Assembly: GCA_965370435.1 (NCBI GenBank)
Contig: CBDUUP010000216.1
Coordinates: forward strand, 1-7,731
From: CBDUUP01 sp965370435
GTDB taxonomy: Bacteria; Chloroflexota; Anaerolineae; Anaerolineales; UBA11579
Reading direction: 5' to 3'
Length of the DNA stretch: 7,731 nucleotides
Notes under the pieces: model-generated
The model's input: only the letters and a program-made list of their open reading frames with translations
The model's database searches: none
What the model was told of the DNA's origin: nothing
Shown: piece after piece, positions 5,894 through 7,731 of the stretch
Position numbering within the stretch: the stretch's first letter is position 1
Layout: each line of letters begins with the position of its first letter
Made by a program: the position numbers and the translations under genes

Positions 5894-6208
5894 ATGAGCG
5901 ACGAAAACAACAAGGCTATTAACAACCAACACTGGAACGAACTCGCCGAGATGGTCAACGAACTGCCTCTAGAGGAGAGAGTTCGTATCCGGGAATACGT
6001 CGGCTTATTGGTCCACGACCTCCGCCACAGCCTCGGATTGATCTCTAACGCTCAGGCCCTGCTTCGTAGGGAGCTATCGAAGAAGGAGGACATGGACGAT
6101 GCCCTGAGTTTCCTGGACATCATCAACATCGCCAGCAACACGGCGACAAATTTGCTCTCCGACACGGCCCAGACAATGGGAGATAAAATCGAAATCCCTG
6201 ACAATTAA
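5894..6208 (+). CDS. Small stand-alone histidine-kinase DHp (H-box)-like protein
   Basis: This 104-residue soluble, mostly helical protein has the sequence LLVHDLRHSLGLISNAQALL at residues 38-57. It resembles the H-box of histidine-kinase dimerisation/phosphoacceptor (HisKA, DHp) domains, whose usual form is H-(E/D)-L-R-x-P-L. H41 would be the phosphoacceptor, with D42 beside it; the usual Pro is Ser here. A second helix, about 68-95 (DALSFLDIINIASNTATNLL), could complete a two-helix hairpin. There is no ATP-binding domain (no N, G1 or G2 boxes), no sensor and no membrane segment, and the stop is close, so it is not an obvious kinase. The ATG lies 6 nt after the lysS stop, with GAGGA (5879-5883) inside the end of lysS, so the two are probably translated from one mRNA. 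It could be a phosphotransfer partner, or the remnant of a longer kinase gene. Confidence 0.7.
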   Translation: MSDENNKAINNQHWNELAEMVNELPLEERVRIREYVGLLVHDLRHSLGLISNAQALLRRELSKKEDMDDALSFLDIINIASNTATNLLSDTAQTMGDKIEIPDN

Positions 6209-6221
6209 TATTATTTTTTGA

Positions 6222-6277
6222 ACCACAGAGACACAGAGAACACGGAGTTTTTAAGTTTTTCTCTGTGTCTCTGTGGT
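6222..6277. repeat. Perfect 19-bp inverted repeat (ACCACAGAGACACAGAG family)
   Basis: ACCACAGAGACACAGAGAA (6222-6240) is the exact reverse complement of TTCTCTGTGTCTCTGTGGT (6259-6277), with an 18-nt loop. TTTTT follows at 6284-6288, 6 nt after the stem, so it may also serve as a weak plus-strand terminator for the lysS-DHp transcript. As I recall, repeats of this wording are dispersed in intergenic DNA of many unrelated genomes, including Chloroflexota. Confidence 0.85.
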
Positions 6278-6287
6278 ATGATGTTTT

Positions 6288-6293
6288 TAGAAT
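6288..6293 (+). promoter_or_regulatory. Possible -10 box for the LCP gene
   Basis: TAGAAT lies 20 nt before the LCP ATG, and a second candidate TATGAT (6277-6282) begins on the last base of the inverted repeat. Neither has a good -35 box at the right distance. The LCP gene lacks a Shine-Dalgarno, so a very short leader is conceivable. This is a weak prediction. Confidence 0.25.
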
Positions 6294-6313
6294 ATTTATC
6301 CTAGCCCGATACC

Positions 6314-7192
6314 ATGACTTATAACAATCTAAAAGTTGAACTGCGCAGCGAGGAAACCCGCCCCCGCCGCAAACGCATCCGCCCGGGATGCTGGACTTTC
6401 CTACAGCTTGGCCTCTTTTTGGGGATACTTGTGGCCGTTTACCTGTTCGCCCCATTTCGCACCAACATCCTCCTGCTGGGCATTGACCGCACCCTGGAAG
6501 AAACCGACCTGGGGCGCAGCGATACCATGATCTTGCTCACCGTACAGCCTCTTAAACCATACGTCGGCATGCTGTCCATCCCCCGCGATCTGTGGGTGGA
6601 GGTGCCCGAGGTGGGTGAGAACCGCATCAACAGCGCCCATTTCTTCGCCGAGGCAGAAAAAGAAGGCAGCGGACCCAAAGCCGCCTCCGAGACGGTGACC
6701 CGCAATTTCGGCGTGGAGGTGGACTACACGGTCTCCATTCTTCTGGAAAATTTCCCCGCGGTGATTGACGCTCTGGGCGGCGTAGACCTCTATTTACCCC
6801 AGCCGATGGCCGGATACTCCGCCGGGGATCACCACTTTGATGGCGAGCAATCTTTGGCTTTTGTCCGCAACCGGGAAGGCACCGACTTCGCCCGTATGGA
6901 TCAAGGGCAGTTGCTCCTCAAGTCGCTCTGGAGTCAGGCTCTCAAGGTTGAATCATGGTCTCATTTCCCCGAAGCCCTGTCTGCGCTGGGAGAGGCCGTG
7001 GATACCAACATCCCCTTCTGGCAATGGCCCCGGCTGTTATTCGCCTTGCTGCGGGCCGGCCCCGAGGGTATTGATAACCGCACCGTGCCGGAAGACATGG
7101 TCACCCCGCACGTCACTGAAGACGGCGCTCAGGTGCTGCTGCCGGATTGGGTCGCCATCAACACCTTGATGCTGGATATGTTTGAAAGGTAG
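6314..7192 (+). CDS. LytR-CpsA-Psr (LCP) family membrane protein
   Basis: This is a 292-residue type II membrane protein. A very basic cytoplasmic start (RPRRKRIR at 16-23) is followed by one membrane segment at about 28-46, then the extracytoplasmic LCP domain. The LCP hallmarks appear in order: NILLLGIDRT (51-60), LGRSDTMILLTV (66-77), MLSIPRDLWVEVP (86-98), NRINSAHFFAE (103-113), ALGGVDLYLP (153-162), FDGEQSLAFVRNRE (175-188) and DFARMDQGQLLLKSL (191-205). The arginines and aspartates in these motifs bind the polyprenyl-pyrophosphate donor in known members. Known LCP enzymes transfer glycopolymers from the lipid carrier to the cell wall; others are annotated as transcriptional attenuators. 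The length suits a single-domain LCP without a C-terminal LytR extension. The acceptor here is unknown. The ATG at 6314 has no Shine-Dalgarno, but no better start precedes the membrane segment. It converges on the minus-strand zinc-ribbon gene. Confidence 0.93.
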   Translation: MTYNNLKVELRSEETRPRRKRIRPGCWTFLQLGLFLGILVAVYLFAPFRTNILLLGIDRTLEETDLGRSDTMILLTVQPLKPYVGMLSIPRDLWVEVPEVGENRINSAHFFAEAEKEGSGPKAASETVTRNFGVEVDYTVSILLENFPAVIDALGGVDLYLPQPMAGYSAGDHHFDGEQSLAFVRNREGTDFARMDQGQLLLKSLWSQALKVESWSHFPEALSALGEAVDTNIPFWQWPRLLFALLRAGPEGIDNRTVPEDMVTPHVTEDGAQVLLPDWVAINTLMLDMFER

Positions 7193-7206
7193 GGGAATTC
7201 TCTATC

Positions 7207-7295
7207 AAAAAAAGATTCACCACTAAGACACAAAGGCACCAAGAAAAACTAATAACTTAGTTTCTTCGTGCCTTTGTGGATAAATTTTTTAGTGG
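7207..7295. terminator. Long imperfect hairpin, candidate bidirectional terminator and dispersed repeat
   Basis: CACAAAGGCACCAAGAAA (7229-7246) pairs with TTTCTTCGTGCCTTTGTG (7261-7278) with one mismatch. CTAA (7249-7252) pairs with TTAG (7257-7260) inside it, and outer arms CCACTAA (7220-7226) pair with TTAGTGG (7289-7295). A7 (7207-7213) precedes and T6 (7285-7290) follows the main stem, so either strand carries a T-run downstream. It lies between the convergent LCP and zinc-ribbon genes, where a two-way terminator is expected. Its left end (ACCACTAAGACACAAAG, 7219-7235) matches the left arm of the 6222-6277 repeat at 14 of 17 positions. Confidence 0.65.
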
Positions 7296-7305
7296 ATCAT
7301 GGATT

Positions 7306-7345
7306 CGGCGGATCAGAGATCCGGCGGATTAGAGATCCGGTGATC
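7306..7345. repeat. 16-nt tandem repeat, about 2.5 copies
   Basis: CGGCGGATCAGAGATC (7306-7321) is followed without a gap by CGGCGGATTAGAGATC (7322-7337), one mismatch, and then the partial copy CGGTGATC (7338-7345). It abuts the stop codon of the minus-strand gene (7348-7350). No coding sense is seen. Confidence 0.8.
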
Positions 7346-7347
7346 CT

Positions 7348-7659
7348 TTAGTCTTCCTTTTTTTCCTCTGCCTCTTCTTCCTTCTCAACCTTTTCTTCCT
7401 TCTTTGCCTTCGCTTTCTTTTCTACTTTCTCTACCTTTTCTTTCTTATCAGCTTTCTCTTCCTTCTTTGCCTGTCCTGGCTTCCACCCCGGCGCGGCCCG
7501 GCGGAGCTGCTTTTTAGAGATGCGGTTCATCCTCCGGCAGCTTGGGCAGTTGAAGTTGAAGTGGCTCAAATTTTCAGCATGCACCTCATCCAACGCCGCG
7601 AGAACAGTGTCTCTTTTGAGGGATAAGGGCATATGGCAACGATTGCAGCGAATATTCAT
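7348..7659 (-). CDS. Small zinc-ribbon protein with Lys/Glu-rich tail
   Basis: This is a 103-residue protein in two parts. Residues 1-57 carry two CxxC knuckles, CNRC (5-8) and CPSC (38-41), typical of a four-cysteine zinc ribbon; a 29-residue helix-prone insert separates them and the second is followed by basic residues (RRMNRISKKQLRR). Residues 64-103 are almost only Lys, Glu, Ala, Val and Asp, with AKKEEK repeated at 64-69 and 85-90. This low-complexity tail should be disordered or a single charged helix. No signal peptide or membrane segment is present. The start is firm: on the minus strand AAAGGAGG (7672-7665) lies 5 nt before the ATG. The function is unknown; binding to nucleic acid or to another protein is possible. 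It probably follows another minus-strand gene in one operon. Confidence 0.85.
   Translation of the reverse strand: MNIRCNRCHMPLSLKRDTVLAALDEVHAENLSHFNFNCPSCRRMNRISKKQLRRAAPGWKPGQAKKEEKADKKEKVEKVEKKAKAKKEEKVEKEEEAEEKKED
7394..7472. repeat. 16-nt exact direct repeat within the Lys/Glu tail
   Basis: TCTTCCTTCTTTGCCT occurs at 7394-7409 and again at 7457-7472, 63 nt (21 codons) apart and in frame. It encodes the two AKKEEK copies in the minus-strand protein. The plus strand from about 7351 to 7472 is almost wholly pyrimidine, which favours slippage and length change. Confidence 0.7.
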
Positions 7660-7670
7660 GGCTGCCTCCT

Positions 7671-7730
7671 TTAGGGTTCAGGGGAGGGCTTCTCCACAGC
7701 CTGGTTTTGAGAGGCGGCGAAGATCCCTGC
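7671..7730 (-). CDS. Possible C-terminal end of an upstream minus-strand gene (partial)
   Basis: Reading the minus strand in from the window edge, one frame runs AGIFAASQNQAVEKPSPEP and ends in TAA at 7673-7671. That stop overlaps the AAAGGAGG ribosome site of the zinc-ribbon gene, an arrangement typical of adjacent genes in an operon, and the Pro/Glu-rich ending looks like a natural C-terminus. Only 19 codons are visible, so it cannot be named and could be chance; another frame ends at 7678. Confidence 0.35.
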   Translation of the reverse strand, partial: AGIFAASQNQAVEKPSPEP

Positions 7731-7731
7731 C

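Noticed and set aside
4388..5932. A 514-codon open frame on the minus strand opposite lysS
   Set aside because: It is the complement of the conserved lysS reading frame, low in stops because of GC-rich third positions. The product is a His/Val/Gln-rich sequence with no recognisable domain.
6222..6277. Terminal inverted repeat of an insertion sequence
   Set aside because: The two arms are only 18 nt apart, with no transposase gene and no target-site duplication seen. It is a hairpin repeat, at most a non-autonomous unit.
6123..6455. Minus-strand frame of 110 codons crossing the 6222-6277 repeat
   Set aside because: It is stitched from the complement of the DHp gene, a palindromic repeat and the LCP start, and the Cys-rich stretch is just the translated repeat.

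Overview
The window looks like ordinary chromosomal DNA from a member of the Chloroflexota, most likely an Anaerolineae-type organism. That is an inference from the gene mix: a multi-repeat DUF5671 membrane protein, a PIG-L deacetylase starting with the phrase QWIYLSPHLDD, a GreA with DADYDAAKNEQAFVEGRI, and a LysRS with FRNEGVDRTHNPEF. The gene gaps are also filled with small dispersed and tandem repeats, as is common in such genomes. Coding parts are moderately GC-rich and the gaps are AT-rich. No rRNA, tRNA, CRISPR array, insertion sequence or phage gene was seen.

Layout. (1) Positions 1-212 are a non-coding, repeat-bearing AT-rich leader with a plausible promoter. (2) Positions 213-2612 are a two-gene unit: a single-pass membrane-anchored protein with an NTF2-like outer domain, then after a 21-nt gap a 13-TM protein with three tandem DUF5671 units and a soluble C-terminal domain. 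(3) Positions 2613-3431 hold an imperfect hairpin, a -10-like box and a PIG-L family zinc deacetylase that is probably translated from a GTG with no Shine-Dalgarno. (4) Positions 3432-3815 are a 384-nt gap with a GTCATTCCGAG-type repeat, a strong sigma-70-type promoter and a roughly 108-nt leader for greA. (5) greA ends in a clear intrinsic terminator. lysS starts 26 nt beyond the terminator's T-run and is followed 6 nt later by a small protein resembling an isolated histidine-kinase DHp (H-box) domain. (6) After a perfect 19-bp inverted repeat comes a LytR-CpsA-Psr (LCP) family membrane protein. (7) Between LCP and a convergent minus-strand gene is a second hairpin related in sequence to the first, flanked by A7 and T6 and so a candidate bidirectional terminator, followed by a 16-nt tandem repeat. 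(8) The minus-strand gene encodes a small zinc-ribbon protein with a Lys/Glu-rich tail. The last bases probably hold the C-terminal end of another minus-strand gene in the same operon.

Functionally, greA (transcript cleavage) and lysS (tRNA-Lys charging) are housekeeping genes. LCP acts on cell-envelope glycopolymers and PIG-L on an N-acetylated sugar-type substrate. The DUF5671 pair has no known job; a shared membrane role is the simplest guess. I see no defence island or new multi-gene system. The least explained items are the DUF5671 protein with its C-terminal domain, the isolated DHp protein coupled to lysS, and the related inverted repeats.
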